Source: Lachnospiraceae bacterium
Lineage (GTDB): Bacteria > Bacillota > Clostridia > Lachnospirales > Lachnospiraceae
DNA length: 64,000 bases
Direction: 5' to 3'
NCBI GenBank assembly: GCA_029224965.1
Contig: JAQXVO010000033.1
Coordinates: 1 to 64,000, forward strand
In this document: piece by piece, positions 8,667 to 17,530 of the stretch
Numbering within the stretch: position 1 is the first letter of the stretch
How the letters are laid out: every line of letters starts with the position of its first letter
Position numbers and translations under genes: made by a program
The notes under the pieces: model-generated
Database searches by the model: none
Told to the model about the DNA's origin: nothing
The model's input: the letters and a program-made list of their open reading frames with translations, nothing else

Positions 8667-10109
8667 TCAGGCTCTTGTGACCTTCAGATTGGCCTCTGCC
8701 TTCTTTTTCATCTCTTCCTTTGCTCTTCTGTGAGCCGGAAGATAGAGGCTGTTTTCCATAGCCATGACCTCCTTCATCTCGTAGGGCTTAAAGGCCGGCC
8801 GATGAAGGCGGAAGCGGCACCAGAGCAGGGCATAGGCCGAAAGCAGGACAAAGCACAGACCGTCGATCCGGTAAATCTGAGCTCTGGTCGCCGGATTTCC
8901 ATCGATATTGAAGATGATGAAGATGTCTCCGATGATAGCAAGAATCGGTATCACCGGTCCGAAAGGAACCTTGAAGGTTCTCGGCATCTTGGGGAATCTC
9001 TTCCGGAAAATCAGAACATTGATGTCCTGAACGATATAGGAAATCAGCCAGAAGACCATGGCCACAAGAATCATGAAGGACAGGGAGCTGCTGTTGGAAA
9101 GTCCGGTTGCATTGATGGCGATCATGATGCCGCCGATCATAAGGACACCGACGTAATAGGCTCCGCGTTTATCCTTCTTCTGAAAAACGGTCGGCAGCAT
9201 ATCCAGATTGGCCAGGCCGGCGCACATCCGCGAAAGGAAATTGATACAGGAATTGACGGTACTGACCACGGCAAAGATCGAAACGATGACCATCCAGATG
9301 GCTCCGAAGCGGCCCAGCATGGATTCGCCGTAGAGAACATGGGGTGAAGAGCTTGCCGCCAGGTCCGACCACTTGGTGTAGTGACCCATGCCGATGACCA
9401 CCAGAATCTGCATACCGCAGATAATGAGAAGACTTAAGACCATGCTTAAGGGAATGTTTCTCCTTGCATTCTTCGTAACCGGCGACATGGGAATAACGAA
9501 TTCACAGCCGATGAAGAGGAAGAAGCCAAGACCCAGATAGGACAAGCTGTCCGCAAAGGATGTGGATATATTCATCTGCTGAACCACCCTGGTCCCGGTC
9601 CCGGCATTGAAGATTCCGATCAGGCCCATGGCCGTCAGAGAAAAGATCAGTCCGTAGACCACCACATCCTGGATCTTTGCGAAAATGTCGACCCCGGCCA
9701 GATTTGCGATGATTAAAACCACAAGTAAGAGGATGCAATAAAAAGAAGAGGGAAGTCCGGTGTGAAAGACCGAATTGATGGTATTTCCAAACATGGCACA
9801 TTCTACCGATCCGGCAATGGACTGACAGAGGAGATAGCCTCCGACCATTGTGACAATAGTAATGAAGGGGCCGACACCGGCCAGGGTGTACTGGGCCAGG
9901 CCGCCGGTCAGGTTGGGCATGACCGCATTGAGCTCCGCCATGCAGAGGGCTGTAAAAATATTGATGACGCAGGCCAGGACCATGGTCAGGATAAATCCAG
10001 TCCCCAGAGCTCCGGCACCCTGGCCCAGGGAAAGCAGACAGCTGGTCGCAACGATTAGTCCGACGCCGGTTGCTATAACACTCGGAAGTCCGATTTTCTT
10101 GTCATTCAT
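8667..10109 (-). CDS. APC superfamily amino acid/polyamine permease
   Basis: About 480 residues with roughly twelve hydrophobic segments. The first one, SVIATGVGLIVATSCLL, sits where APC transporters have their GxGIG substrate-binding break. The start is the ATG at 10107-10109, behind AAGGGGGAG; an in-frame GTG two codons upstream lies within that ribosome site and is unlikely. A charged C-terminal tail (RRAKEEMKKKAEANLK) is cytosolic. It lies 15 bp after the P-II-like gene. Substrate unknown; the neighbouring cyclodeaminase-family enzyme hints at an amino acid or amine. Confidence 0.85.
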   Translation of the reverse strand: MNDKKIGLPSVIATGVGLIVATSCLLSLGQGAGALGTGFILTMVLACVINIFTALCMAELNAVMPNLTGGLAQYTLAGVGPFITIVTMVGGYLLCQSIAGSVECAMFGNTINSVFHTGLPSSFYCILLLVVLIIANLAGVDIFAKIQDVVVYGLIFSLTAMGLIGIFNAGTGTRVVQQMNISTSFADSLSYLGLGFFLFIGCEFVIPMSPVTKNARRNIPLSMVLSLLIICGMQILVVIGMGHYTKWSDLAASSSPHVLYGESMLGRFGAIWMVIVSIFAVVSTVNSCINFLSRMCAGLANLDMLPTVFQKKDKRGAYYVGVLMIGGIMIAINATGLSNSSSLSFMILVAMVFWLISYIVQDINVLIFRKRFPKMPRTFKVPFGPVIPILAIIGDIFIIFNIDGNPATRAQIYRIDGLCFVLLSAYALLWCRFRLHRPAFKPYEMKEVMAMENSLYLPAHRRAKEEMKKKAEANLKVTRA

Positions 10110-10124
10110 AAGCACTCCCCCTTT

Positions 10125-10472
10125 CTACTTCAGGGCATCCAGGCCTTCCTCACCGGTCCGGACACGAATGATATTGGTGACCGGAGAAATGAAGATCTTG
10201 CCATCGCCAATATGGCCGGTGAAAAGCTCCTTCTTCACCACATCCACGACTTGGTCTACTTTATGGTTCTCGACATAAATGATGACCACCTGCTTGGGAA
10301 GGAGCTCCATCTCCTTGTTCATCTCCGGCTCGTATTCCTGGGTTCCGTTCTGAACCCCGCAGCCGATGGCTTGAATAACGGTCATGCCGCTGACCCCGAT
10401 CTTACTCAGAGCCTGTTTCAGATTGCTCAGCCGGTTCAATGCTGTAATGACTTCAATTCTTGAAAATTCCAT
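10125..10472 (-). CDS. P-II family signal-transduction protein (GlnB/GlnK-like)
   Basis: 115 aa, the normal P-II length. The C-terminal signature GDGKIFISPVTNIIRVRTGEEG matches P-II site II almost exactly, so nucleotide binding is likely kept. The T-loop (GVQNGTQEYEPEMNKEMELLPKQ) differs from GlnB and lacks the YRGAEY motif with its uridylylated tyrosine. It leads an operon with an APC permease instead of the usual ammonium channel AmtB. By analogy with GlnK-AmtB it may gate that permease; this is inference. Confidence 0.85.
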   Translation of the reverse strand: MEFSRIEVITALNRLSNLKQALSKIGVSGMTVIQAIGCGVQNGTQEYEPEMNKEMELLPKQVVIIYVENHKVDQVVDVVKKELFTGHIGDGKIFISPVTNIIRVRTGEEGLDALK

Positions 10473-10567
10473 GTCTGCTCCTTTCCCGAACTTTTTTCAT
10501 TTCCAAATGAAGACCGTTTCGTCAACTCTTCATTCCGTCCTGATAAAAAGCCTCTTTTGTTTTCCAT

Positions 10568-10607
10568 ATAAAAAAGGCGCCCGACGCTTTTATATGCGTC
10601 AGACACC
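10568..10607 (-). terminator. Terminator of the AraC-family gene
   Basis: Twelve-base-pair stem (GGTGTCTGACGC with GCGTCGGGCGCC, three G-U pairs), then TTTTTT on the minus strand, about 65 bp beyond the araC-type stop codon. Confidence 0.85.
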
Positions 10608-10672
10608 CTTGTCTGTCTTATTTGTTTTGTATTCGGATTTTTGTGACATGAACTGCGTTCTATATGTGTCTT

Positions 10673-11527
10673 CTAGGAGACCCCGCTGATCGTCGTATCC
10701 GCCTCCTGCACTCTCTCACTGTAATGCTTCTCCCGGATCAGGCGGAGATAACGCATGGGTGTCATGCCCGCATAATGGGTGAAATTCCGGATGAACTGGG
10801 GCTGATCATAGTAGCCCAGCATGACGGCCGCATCGGTCATCTTTTCCGGAGCCCCATAATTCAGGTATTTGAGGGTCCGCTGAAACTGGATGATCTTGCA
10901 GAAAGTCTTGGGAGAAAATCCCATCTCATCCAGAAAGACCATGTTGATATAGCGTTCCGAATAACCGGTTTCCTTTTCCATCTCGTGGATTCGGACTCTT
11001 CCGTCCGATGCATAGACTCGTCTTTTCACGGCTTCAACCAGGGACTTCTTTCCAAAGGGTTCTTCCTTCTTTGAATATCTCTGGTAATAATCCAGGAAAA
11101 CCTCCATTCGCTGATCAAAGGTCTCCGCGGATGCCATATCATCCAGTAGGGAATGATCTCCGGAAAGAATGTCCTCCAGCGGAAGCTCTCCTCCGGTCAG
11201 ATCCCGGGTGGTCACGGTCAGAAGACTGGTCTGGACACCCGGCATGAGGCGGACTCCGAAGATCCGTTCACTGTGATTCTTTACCTTCTCCTTGTATTCC
11301 GTTGTGGTCCCGCCCACCCTGGCCCGCAGGACTCCGGTAAAGAGATCATAGCCGAAAATCAGATCAATGCATCCGTCCGGGACGATCCGTATTGTCTGGC
11401 CGTCCATCATTTTGAAGGTATAGAAATGGGAAATTCCGTCTTTAACAACGATTTTCTGATAAAAGTCAGAGGAATCGATCACAAAGTAAGGCTGGCAGGT
11501 ATACAGCCGATCTTCTTTCCAGCTCAT
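10673..11527 (-). CDS. AraC-family transcriptional regulator
   Basis: 284 aa. The N-terminal half carries the IRIVPDGCIDLIFGYD segment seen in AraC regulators with a DUF6597-like sensing domain. The C-terminal half has two helix-turn-helix units (about residues 195-280), including the ending FIRNFTHYAGMTPMRYL typical of AraC proteins. A good ribosome site (AAGGAGGAAGC) precedes the ATG. It lies directly upstream of the P-II/permease/cyclodeaminase operon on the same strand but has its own terminator, so it is a candidate regulator of that operon. Confidence 0.88.
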   Translation of the reverse strand: MSWKEDRLYTCQPYFVIDSSDFYQKIVVKDGISHFYTFKMMDGQTIRIVPDGCIDLIFGYDLFTGVLRARVGGTTTEYKEKVKNHSERIFGVRLMPGVQTSLLTVTTRDLTGGELPLEDILSGDHSLLDDMASAETFDQRMEVFLDYYQRYSKKEEPFGKKSLVEAVKRRVYASDGRVRIHEMEKETGYSERYINMVFLDEMGFSPKTFCKIIQFQRTLKYLNYGAPEKMTDAAVMLGYYDQPQFIRNFTHYAGMTPMRYLRLIREKHYSERVQEADTTISGVS

Positions 11528-11633
11528 GCTTCCTCCTTCCTTTCATTCCTTTTCAAAGCCTTCTGACTGCAGTTCTTTCAAATCATCCGGCCCGAAAGAA
11601 AGCTGCGATAAAAAGAAAAATCCTTCTGTTACG

Positions 11634-11679
11634 AAAAAAGACGCCCGGCCGGTTCTTTCGAACCGATCCGGACGTCTCT
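11634..11679 (-). terminator. Terminator downstream of hcp
   Basis: A long stem whose outer arms are AGACGTCCGG and CCGGGCGTCT, with inner GGTTC/GAACC around a GAAA loop, followed by TTTTTT on the minus strand. It is about 150 bp past the hcp stop. I see no gene between 11528 and 11825. Confidence 0.85.
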
Positions 11680-11825
11680 GCCCTTCTGTTTATGTTAGTA
11701 GCATACAACCGAAAGGATTTAGAAAATTGTATAAATCAGAACTCTATGGGTCCTTCGATCGAAAAGTTCTATATTTATCCGGAAACCCGAGAATTTCCAG
11801 ATGAAAACTGTATCTGTCGGACAGC

Positions 11826-13469
11826 TCAGGCCTCTTCGCCGAAAAAGAGCTTCAGATCATCATCTACGGTTCCGATTCCGGCGATGCCGAAATTGTCTAC
11901 CAGAACCTTTGCGACATTGGGGGAAAGGAATGCCGGAAGAGTCGGTCCAAGGTGAATGTTCTTTACACCGAGGTAAAGGAGGGCCAGAAGAACGATGACA
12001 GCCTTCTGCTCATACCATGCGATGTTGAAGACAATGGGAAGATCGTTGATATCGTCCAGCTGGAAGATCTCCTTCAGCTTCAGAGCGATCAGAGCCAGGG
12101 AGTAGGAGTCGTTGCACTGACCTGCATCCAGAACTCTGGGGATTCCGTTGATATCGCCGAGGTTCAGCTTGTTGTACTTGTACTTTGCGCAGCCTGCAGT
12201 CAGAATGACAACATCCTTGGGCAGTCTCTTTGCAAACTCGGTGTAGTATTCACGGGACTTCTGTCTGCCGTCGCAGCCGGCCATAACTACGAACTTGCGG
12301 ATTGCACCGGTCTTGACCGCATCCACAACCTGATCAGCCAGAGCGAATACCTGCTCATGAGCGAAACCGCCTACGATGCTTCCGGTCTCGATTTCGGTCG
12401 GAGCCGGGCAGGTCTTGGCCTGCTCGATGATAGCGGAAAAGTCCTTGGTTTCACCGTACTCGCCGTCGATGTGTCTGCATCCGGGAACACCTGCTGCACC
12501 GGTAGTCCAGAGACGATCCTTGTAGCTTGCTGCAGGAGGAACAACACAGTTTGTGGTCATGAGGATCGGTCCGTTGAACTTCTCGAACTCTTCCTTCTGC
12601 TTCCACCATGCATTGCCATAGTTGCCTGCGAAGTTGTCATACTTCTTGAAGGCCGGATAATAATGAGCCGGCAGCATCTCGGAATGGGTGTAGACATCCA
12701 CGCCGGTACCCTGTGTCTGCTCGAGAAGCATCTCCAGATCCTTCAGATCATGACCGGAAATCAGGATGCCGGGGTTCTTTCTGACACCGATATCGACCTT
12801 GGTGATCTCAGGATTGCCGTAAGCCTCGGTGTTGGCCTTGTCAAGAAGAGCCATGCCGTCAACACCGTACTTACCGGTCTCCAGGGTCAGGGCAACCAGA
12901 TCGTCAACGGTCAGGGAATCATCCAGAGTCTTGGCCAGTGCCTTCTGAATGAAGGCATCGACATCTTCATTATCCTGAAGAAGTGCGTTGGCATGCTTGG
13001 AGTAAGCAGCCAGGCCCTTGAGACCGTAGGTGATCAGCTCGCGAAGGGAACGGATGTCCTCATCCTTGGTAGCAAGGACGCCGACTGTAGCAGCCTTGGC
13101 ATCGAATTCATCTCTTGTGCCCTTCCAGAGAGCTGCTTCGGGAAGCACATCCTTGTTGGAAACGCTCTTTAAAAGGTCTTCCTTTACGGAAAGAGTCTTT
13201 TCAATATCCTGGATGATGACTTCGCGGTCGAAATTTGCATTGGTAATCGTTGTGAAAAGATTTACGGTAACAAGGTGGTTGATCTTCTTGTCAACCGGCT
13301 TTCCCTCTGCACGAAGCTCAGTCGTTACTGCGGAAAGTCCCTTTGTCACATAGATCAGAAGATCCTGCATTGCTGCGACTTCCGGCTTCTTACCACAGAC
13401 ACCGGAGATGGTACATCCCTTGCAGCCTGCTGTTTCCTGACACTGATAACAAAACATCTTGTTCTCCAT
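11826..13469 (-). CDS. hcp: Hybrid-cluster protein (hydroxylamine reductase), class I
   Basis: Hcp carries a cubane and a hybrid Fe-S-O cluster and handles nitrosative stress; it reduces hydroxylamine and probably nitric oxide in vivo. The start [12 protein letters not shown] is fixed by AAGGAGG six bases upstream. Cysteines 7, 10, 19 and 25 make the C-x2-C-x8-C-x5-C pattern of class I proteins from strict anaerobes. The C-terminal half keeps typical hybrid-cluster segments ([41 protein letters not shown]). It is full length at 547 aa and stands alone, with its own terminator. Confidence 0.96.
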   Translation of the reverse strand: MENKMFCYQCQETAGCKGCTISGVCGKKPEVAAMQDLLIYVTKGLSAVTTELRAEGKPVDKKINHLVTVNLFTTITNANFDREVIIQDIEKTLSVKEDLLKSVSNKDVLPEAALWKGTRDEFDAKAATVGVLATKDEDIRSLRELITYGLKGLAAYSKHANALLQDNEDVDAFIQKALAKTLDDSLTVDDLVALTLETGKYGVDGMALLDKANTEAYGNPEITKVDIGVRKNPGILISGHDLKDLEMLLEQTQGTGVDVYTHSEMLPAHYYPAFKKYDNFAGNYGNAWWKQKEEFEKFNGPILMTTNCVVPPAASYKDRLWTTGAAGVPGCRHIDGEYGETKDFSAIIEQAKTCPAPTEIETGSIVGGFAHEQVFALADQVVDAVKTGAIRKFVVMAGCDGRQKSREYYTEFAKRLPKDVVILTAGCAKYKYNKLNLGDINGIPRVLDAGQCNDSYSLALIALKLKEIFQLDDINDLPIVFNIAWYEQKAVIVLLALLYLGVKNIHLGPTLPAFLSPNVAKVLVDNFGIAGIGTVDDDLKLFFGEEA

Positions 13470-13568
13470 TGAAACCTCCTTAACAGTTTCCATGCTGTTT
13501 CCAATTACTGCCTGCTCCTTGTCGCAGGTCGCTCATATCATTCAACATGTAATAGCATAGTCTTTCGC

Positions 13569-13601
13569 GAGTTATTTTTCCGTTGGAAAAACAACAAACT
13601 C
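13569..13601. promoter_or_regulatory. Inverted repeat upstream of hcp
   Basis: TTTTTCC and GGAAAAA pair around three bases, enclosed by GAGTT and AACTC. It lies about 100 bp upstream of the hcp start and could be a regulator site or a leader hairpin. I cannot match it to a known motif. Confidence 0.35.
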
Positions 13602-13701
13602 AGCTTGCAAAATTTTCATAATTAAGCGTTGCATACTACAATATTGTCTGATAATATTTGTTTTAATAGTCATATTTTTGATTTTAGGGAGCAGACTGGA
13701 T

Positions 13702-13743
13702 GTAAGCCTAGATGTACAAACGCTTAAATCTTTAGGCTTACAG
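13702..13743. repeat. Perfect 10-bp inverted repeat upstream of the AT-rich orphan gene
   Basis: TGTAAGCCTA and TAGGCTTACA are exact inverted copies separated by 22 bp. The right arm abuts a plus-strand TATAAT (13753-13758), so it could be an operator for the 173-aa gene or an old hairpin terminator. Confidence 0.6.
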
Positions 13744-13789
13744 GCATATTTTTATAATAGAGATTATTGGATAAGGATGGGCGAACTCG

Positions 13790-14311
13790 ATGATACAATA
13801 TCTCTCTAAATTCAAAACTGTGAGTGGCATAGATGCGTGTGAACCTGATTTCCTGCAAAAGCTGGCAACCTTTTATCACAATGACATCATTATGCCAAAA
13901 AAGAACAGTAACGAAATGATGGATAGCCTCAAAAAAGAGTATTCTATAGTTGAGTCCAACATCAATCATCTTGATTCTATTACATATAGTATTATATCTA
14001 CTATGCAGGAATTCCACGGCGAACCCATCTGGATCCTTCCCTATAAAAAAAGCTCTTCGTCATTTTATAATGAATTTTATTCGCATTATGTCTGCGTAAA
14101 CAAGACGCCCAAAATAGTTCTCTTCTTCCAACCAAAAGAGGATTTATTTATCTCCAACTCCTCTTTTTTTCAGTTAGCGATTGAAGTCTGCCGTGGTATT
14201 GACCCGGAATATGTGTTGCATAATAATGCTCAGTACAAATCCTATCTGAATGCACTATTTATGCTGAGCGAATTACTGACAACATACAGTTTTCATCAAA
14301 AGCTGGAGTGA
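13790..14311 (+). CDS. Hypothetical protein (173 aa), AT-rich orphan
   Basis: I do not recognise this protein. It has no clear membrane segment, signal peptide or metal motif. The middle is rich in Asn and Ser (PKKNSNEMMDSLKKEYSIVESNINHL), followed by aromatic-rich segments (SFYNEFYSHYVCV, FFQPKEDLF). The only in-frame start after the preceding stop (13772-13774) is the ATG at 13790, and its ribosome site is weak, with AAGGA more than ten bases away. Base composition is clearly more AT-rich than the flanking genes, which suggests acquisition from elsewhere or a decaying gene. Confidence 0.55.
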   Translation: MIQYLSKFKTVSGIDACEPDFLQKLATFYHNDIIMPKKNSNEMMDSLKKEYSIVESNINHLDSITYSIISTMQEFHGEPIWILPYKKSSSSFYNEFYSHYVCVNKTPKIVLFFQPKEDLFISNSSFFQLAIEVCRGIDPEYVLHNNAQYKSYLNALFMLSELLTTYSFHQKLE

Positions 14312-14363
14312 ACTCCCAAGCGCTTATTTCATATTGGTTTATATTTCCCGACCGGGCTAAAAA

Positions 14364-14372
14364 TGATACAAT
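14364..14372 (+). promoter_or_regulatory. Extended -10 promoter for the DUF4317 gene
   Basis: TG-A-TACAAT lies about 40 bp before the start codon, with no convincing -35 box. An almost identical element occurs at 41055-41063. Confidence 0.5.
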
Positions 14373-14414
14373 GATATTTCGAGTTAAGAAGAAATATAAA
14401 CCGGAGGTTTCATT

Positions 14415-15647
14415 GTGAATAAACGCGAAATTGCTGAAATCAAGCGCCGTTTCAAAAAGGAAAGCTGTACCTTTACCAAGATGGCCGGCTGCTACGTCAA
14501 TTCCCAGAAAGCCAAGGTCACATGCTTTCGCAATACCTTTTTAAATCTGGACGATGACGAATTCTATAAATATCTGGAGATTGCCAATAAGGCCCTGTCC
14601 GGAAAGCCCGGAAACAACCTGATCGAACTGCCCTTCCCTCTGGAAGCGGAGGAAGAAGGAGGGGCTCAGGCACTTCTTATGGAACTGCGGAAGACCCGAC
14701 TGGAAGATGATGACGTATTAAATCGTTTCTATGACCGGGTCATCGAATCCTATGACAAGCCGGAGAACTATCTGATTCTTCTCTTCCACGATGCCTATGA
14801 TATCCCTGTGAAGACCAAGGACAATATTGCCCTGGATGACTCGGAAGAGGTCTATGAATACATTATCTGCGCCATCTGCCCGGTCGATCTCAGCAAGCCC
14901 GGTCTTGGCTATCAGGAGGAAACGAATCGGATCGGAGCAGTTCCGAGAAACTGGGTGGTCGGCGCTACCGAATCCGCCTTTACCTTCCCCTGCTTCACCG
15001 ACCGGTCCACAGATCTTCATGCGGTGATGTGCTATACAAAGGATGCCAAGCTTCCCCACACCGAGCTCTGGGAGCAGGTACTCGGCTGCAAGGCCGTCTA
15101 TACCGCGACCCAGAAGAAGGCTGCCTTCAATAACATTGTGACCGAAAGCCTGGGTGATCCCGAGGATGATGACGTCATCGATACCGTACTCGATGTCCAG
15201 TCCAACCTGAACACCTATGTCGAGCAGCAGAAGGAAATTCTCGAAAAGGATGAGCCCATCCGCCTGGCCAAGGAGGATCTGACTCCTATCCTTGAGAATT
15301 CCGGCATTGAGGAGCCCGCTGTAAAGGCCATCGCCGAGAAATACGATTCCTTCTTCGAAGAGGATTTCCCGACTGCAGATGAGGTCATCGACACCAAGGC
15401 CTTAAAGGACAATGATCTTAGGATCGAAAAGAATGAGCTCCAGGAGCAGGTCGTAGAGTTGAATCAGAAACTCCGCGATGCCGGTCTGGATGATAAATCC
15501 AAGGATGACCATCGCATTGTCGTTAAAGTCCCGGAAGACAAGGAAGAAGAAGTCACTGCGACCTTCGTAGATGGACGCCGCTGCCTGGTCATTCCTCTGG
15601 ACGGGGATGAGGAGACAACGGTCAACGGGCATAAGAAGAGCCTGTGA
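14415..15647 (+). CDS. DUF4317 family protein
   Basis: 410 aa, cytosolic and acidic, matching by its opening MNKREIAEIKRRFKKE and overall pattern the DUF4317 family of Clostridia. No catalytic motif is visible. The middle contains an ICAICPVDLSKPGLGY segment, and the last 100 residues are highly charged, with a likely helical stretch (RIEKNELQEQVVELNQKL). CCGGAGG precedes the start. It converges on the rhodanese-TtcA gene with only 22 bp between the stop codons. Function unknown. Confidence 0.8.
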   Translation: MNKREIAEIKRRFKKESCTFTKMAGCYVNSQKAKVTCFRNTFLNLDDDEFYKYLEIANKALSGKPGNNLIELPFPLEAEEEGGAQALLMELRKTRLEDDDVLNRFYDRVIESYDKPENYLILLFHDAYDIPVKTKDNIALDDSEEVYEYIICAICPVDLSKPGLGYQEETNRIGAVPRNWVVGATESAFTFPCFTDRSTDLHAVMCYTKDAKLPHTELWEQVLGCKAVYTATQKKAAFNNIVTESLGDPEDDDVIDTVLDVQSNLNTYVEQQKEILEKDEPIRLAKEDLTPILENSGIEEPAVKAIAEKYDSFFEEDFPTADEVIDTKALKDNDLRIEKNELQEQVVELNQKLRDAGLDDKSKDDHRIVVKVPEDKEEEVTATFVDGRRCLVIPLDGDEETTVNGHKKSL

Positions 15648-15669
15648 GTGCCGGGGATAATCTACCACC

Positions 15670-17016
15670 TTATCGAAGATTGGGATACCGCTCCAGAAAG
15701 CTGTGATGCTTGCCTTCATCATCCTTATATCCTAAAACCATAGGCAGCGTGACATTCTCCATGGACCGGAAGATATTCATGGCAATGACCGGGTCCTTCT
15801 CTTCCAGAGAATGGATGAGCCGCTTGATCTCGCCCCGCTTGGAGCCCTGGGCCGTTCCGGTACAGGACAAAGCCGTGCAGGATTCGGTCAGACGGCAGGC
15901 GCAGTTGATAAAATGAAGATGATTGTAATCTCTCCAGTGGACGATGTCCCGCTCGCGGATATAGTAAAGGGGACGGATCAGCTCCATACCGGGGAAATTC
16001 GTGGAATGAAGTTTCGGCACCATGGTCTGGATCTGGGCGCCGTAAAGCATGCCCATGAGACTGGTCTCGATAACATCATCGAAATGATGACCCAGGGCGA
16101 TCTTATTGCAGCCCAGCTTCTTCGCCTCTGCATAGAGATGACCACGCCGCATGCGGGCACAGAGATAGCAGGGCGAACCGGAACCGTCATAGCCGGCATC
16201 TCCGGCAACCACATCATAGATATCCGAAGTGAAGACCTTGATCGGAATATTCAAGAGTTTGGCATTGTTCTGCACCGTCTCGAAATTGATATCATTGTAG
16301 CCCGGATTCATACACAGGTATTCGACTTCGAAATTGTGCTTTCCGTGTTTATGAAGCTCCTGGAAAAGCTTGGCCATCAGCATGGAATCCTTTCCGCCGG
16401 AAATGCAGACCGCGATCTTGTCGCCGTCCTGAATCAGGTCATACTCCCGAATGGCGCGGGTAAACTGGCGCCAGATTTCCTTGCGGAATTTCTTCTGAAT
16501 GGAACGCTCGGCATTCTGGGCGAAGCTTAGAGGCTTGCGCTTCTTTTTGGACTGGGTTCCAGCCTGGGCTGTCTGTCCATCTGCATTCTGGTCTATATTT
16601 CCCTGTCCGGAAGCAGTTTCATCTGAGCTCTGGTCTGCCTCTGGGTCTGCCTCTGCGGAATTTGCGTCCTTATCCTCCGGGAATTCCTTTGCAAGGAGAC
16701 GCTTCATAGCGAGGCGGAGGTAAGCGGCATAGCCGCCGTCCAGAGAATAGGCTTCGATGCCCCAGCCCTGGAGACGCTCAGCGATGGCATCGCTCTTGTC
16801 TCCGGTATAGCAGACGAGGTAAATCGGCTCACCGGCATAGCCGAAGCCGCCAATCATCTCTCTCGCATCCATCTCCTCGGTCGGGAAATCCATCCAGAAG
16901 CAGTTTCTTGCTCCGGGAATGGTGTCCGCCTCATAATCTCTCTCCGAACGCACATCGATGATTCCGATATTGCGGGAGTCCTTCTCCATTTCATCTATTG
17001 TCTTCCTGTAATCCAT
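15670..17016 (-). CDS. Rhodanese-TtcA fusion, tRNA thiolation ATPase family
   Basis: 448 aa. Residues 1-105 form a rhodanese domain with cysteine 69 in the loop CYTGDKS, where rhodaneses hold a persulfide. A low-complexity acidic and Gln-rich linker (about 112-160) follows. Residues 165-448 are a TtcA-like PP-loop ATPase: SGGKDS near 206-211, CYLC, GHHFDDVIETSLMGML, and NCACRLTESC, with cysteines placed like the TtcA iron-sulfur ligands. TtcA makes 2-thiocytidine in tRNA. The fused rhodanese suggests direct supply of sulfane sulfur to the thiolase. The start MDYRKTIDEM is chosen for the AAGGAG nine bases upstream. The exact tRNA base modified is uncertain. Confidence 0.88.
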   Translation of the reverse strand: MDYRKTIDEMEKDSRNIGIIDVRSERDYEADTIPGARNCFWMDFPTEEMDAREMIGGFGYAGEPIYLVCYTGDKSDAIAERLQGWGIEAYSLDGGYAAYLRLAMKRLLAKEFPEDKDANSAEADPEADQSSDETASGQGNIDQNADGQTAQAGTQSKKKRKPLSFAQNAERSIQKKFRKEIWRQFTRAIREYDLIQDGDKIAVCISGGKDSMLMAKLFQELHKHGKHNFEVEYLCMNPGYNDINFETVQNNAKLLNIPIKVFTSDIYDVVAGDAGYDGSGSPCYLCARMRRGHLYAEAKKLGCNKIALGHHFDDVIETSLMGMLYGAQIQTMVPKLHSTNFPGMELIRPLYYIRERDIVHWRDYNHLHFINCACRLTESCTALSCTGTAQGSKRGEIKRLIHSLEEKDPVIAMNIFRSMENVTLPMVLGYKDDEGKHHSFLERYPNLR

Positions 17017-17068
17017 GGGAACTGTCTCCTTCTTATTTTCAGTCAGTTTTTTAATATAGCACAATATT

Positions 17069-17338
17069 TTAGCTTCGACAAAGGTTTTCATTGATTTTAA
17101 ACCTTATTTCGGCTCTCTTCATCGGAGTAAATTTATACGCATTTTTCTTCAGAAATTCCAATACCTGAAGAGGGTTATCCTTGATCAGACGAAGCATGGA
17201 ATCATGCGCCTCATCTTGGATTACTTTACTTTCATACCGGGAAATTGTAGCTTCGCCCCATCCCAGAAGCTTAGCCAGATCGACCTGGGACAGTCCATAC
17301 CGTTCCCTGATATCTATGATTTCATTCGATGTAAGCAG
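17069..17338 (-). pseudogene. Headless HTH (XRE-type) antitoxin remnant
   Basis: The minus strand encodes an uninterrupted stretch of about 89 residues from LLTSNEIIDIRERYG to ENLCRS. It contains a clear helix-turn-helix, LSQVDLAKLLGWGEATISRYE, followed by a QDEAHDSMLRLIKDNP segment of the kind found in toxin-antitoxin antitoxins of the YgiT/MqsA C-terminal or SocA/Panacea-associated type. There is no ATG, GTG or TTG start with a ribosome site; upstream the frame runs through the metY terminator to a TAG near 17471. The 5' part has therefore probably been lost. No toxin gene is present nearby. Confidence 0.6.
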
Positions 17339-17402
17339 GCAAAAGAAAACCGGCGAACCGAATCTGCATCCATCTTCAGATACAGATCCTTCCGCCGGTT
17401 TC
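17337..17402 (-). terminator. Long-stem terminator of metY
   Basis: Outer arms GAAACCGGCG and CGCCGGTTTTC pair, and an inner stem (GGATCTGTATC with GATGCAGATTC) extends them. It is followed by TTTTC and TTTT on the minus strand, about 130 bp past the metY stop. Confidence 0.85.
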
Positions 17403-17530
17403 TTTGTTCGGAAAGTCTTAACTGATCTTCTCAGATCATGTTCATAAATGTTAGGAGTTCTAAATTTTTTCTAGGATTATTTTATGTGAGTCTTTTGTTT
17501 CGGTTTCTTTCATGCAAAGGCTTGTCCGCC

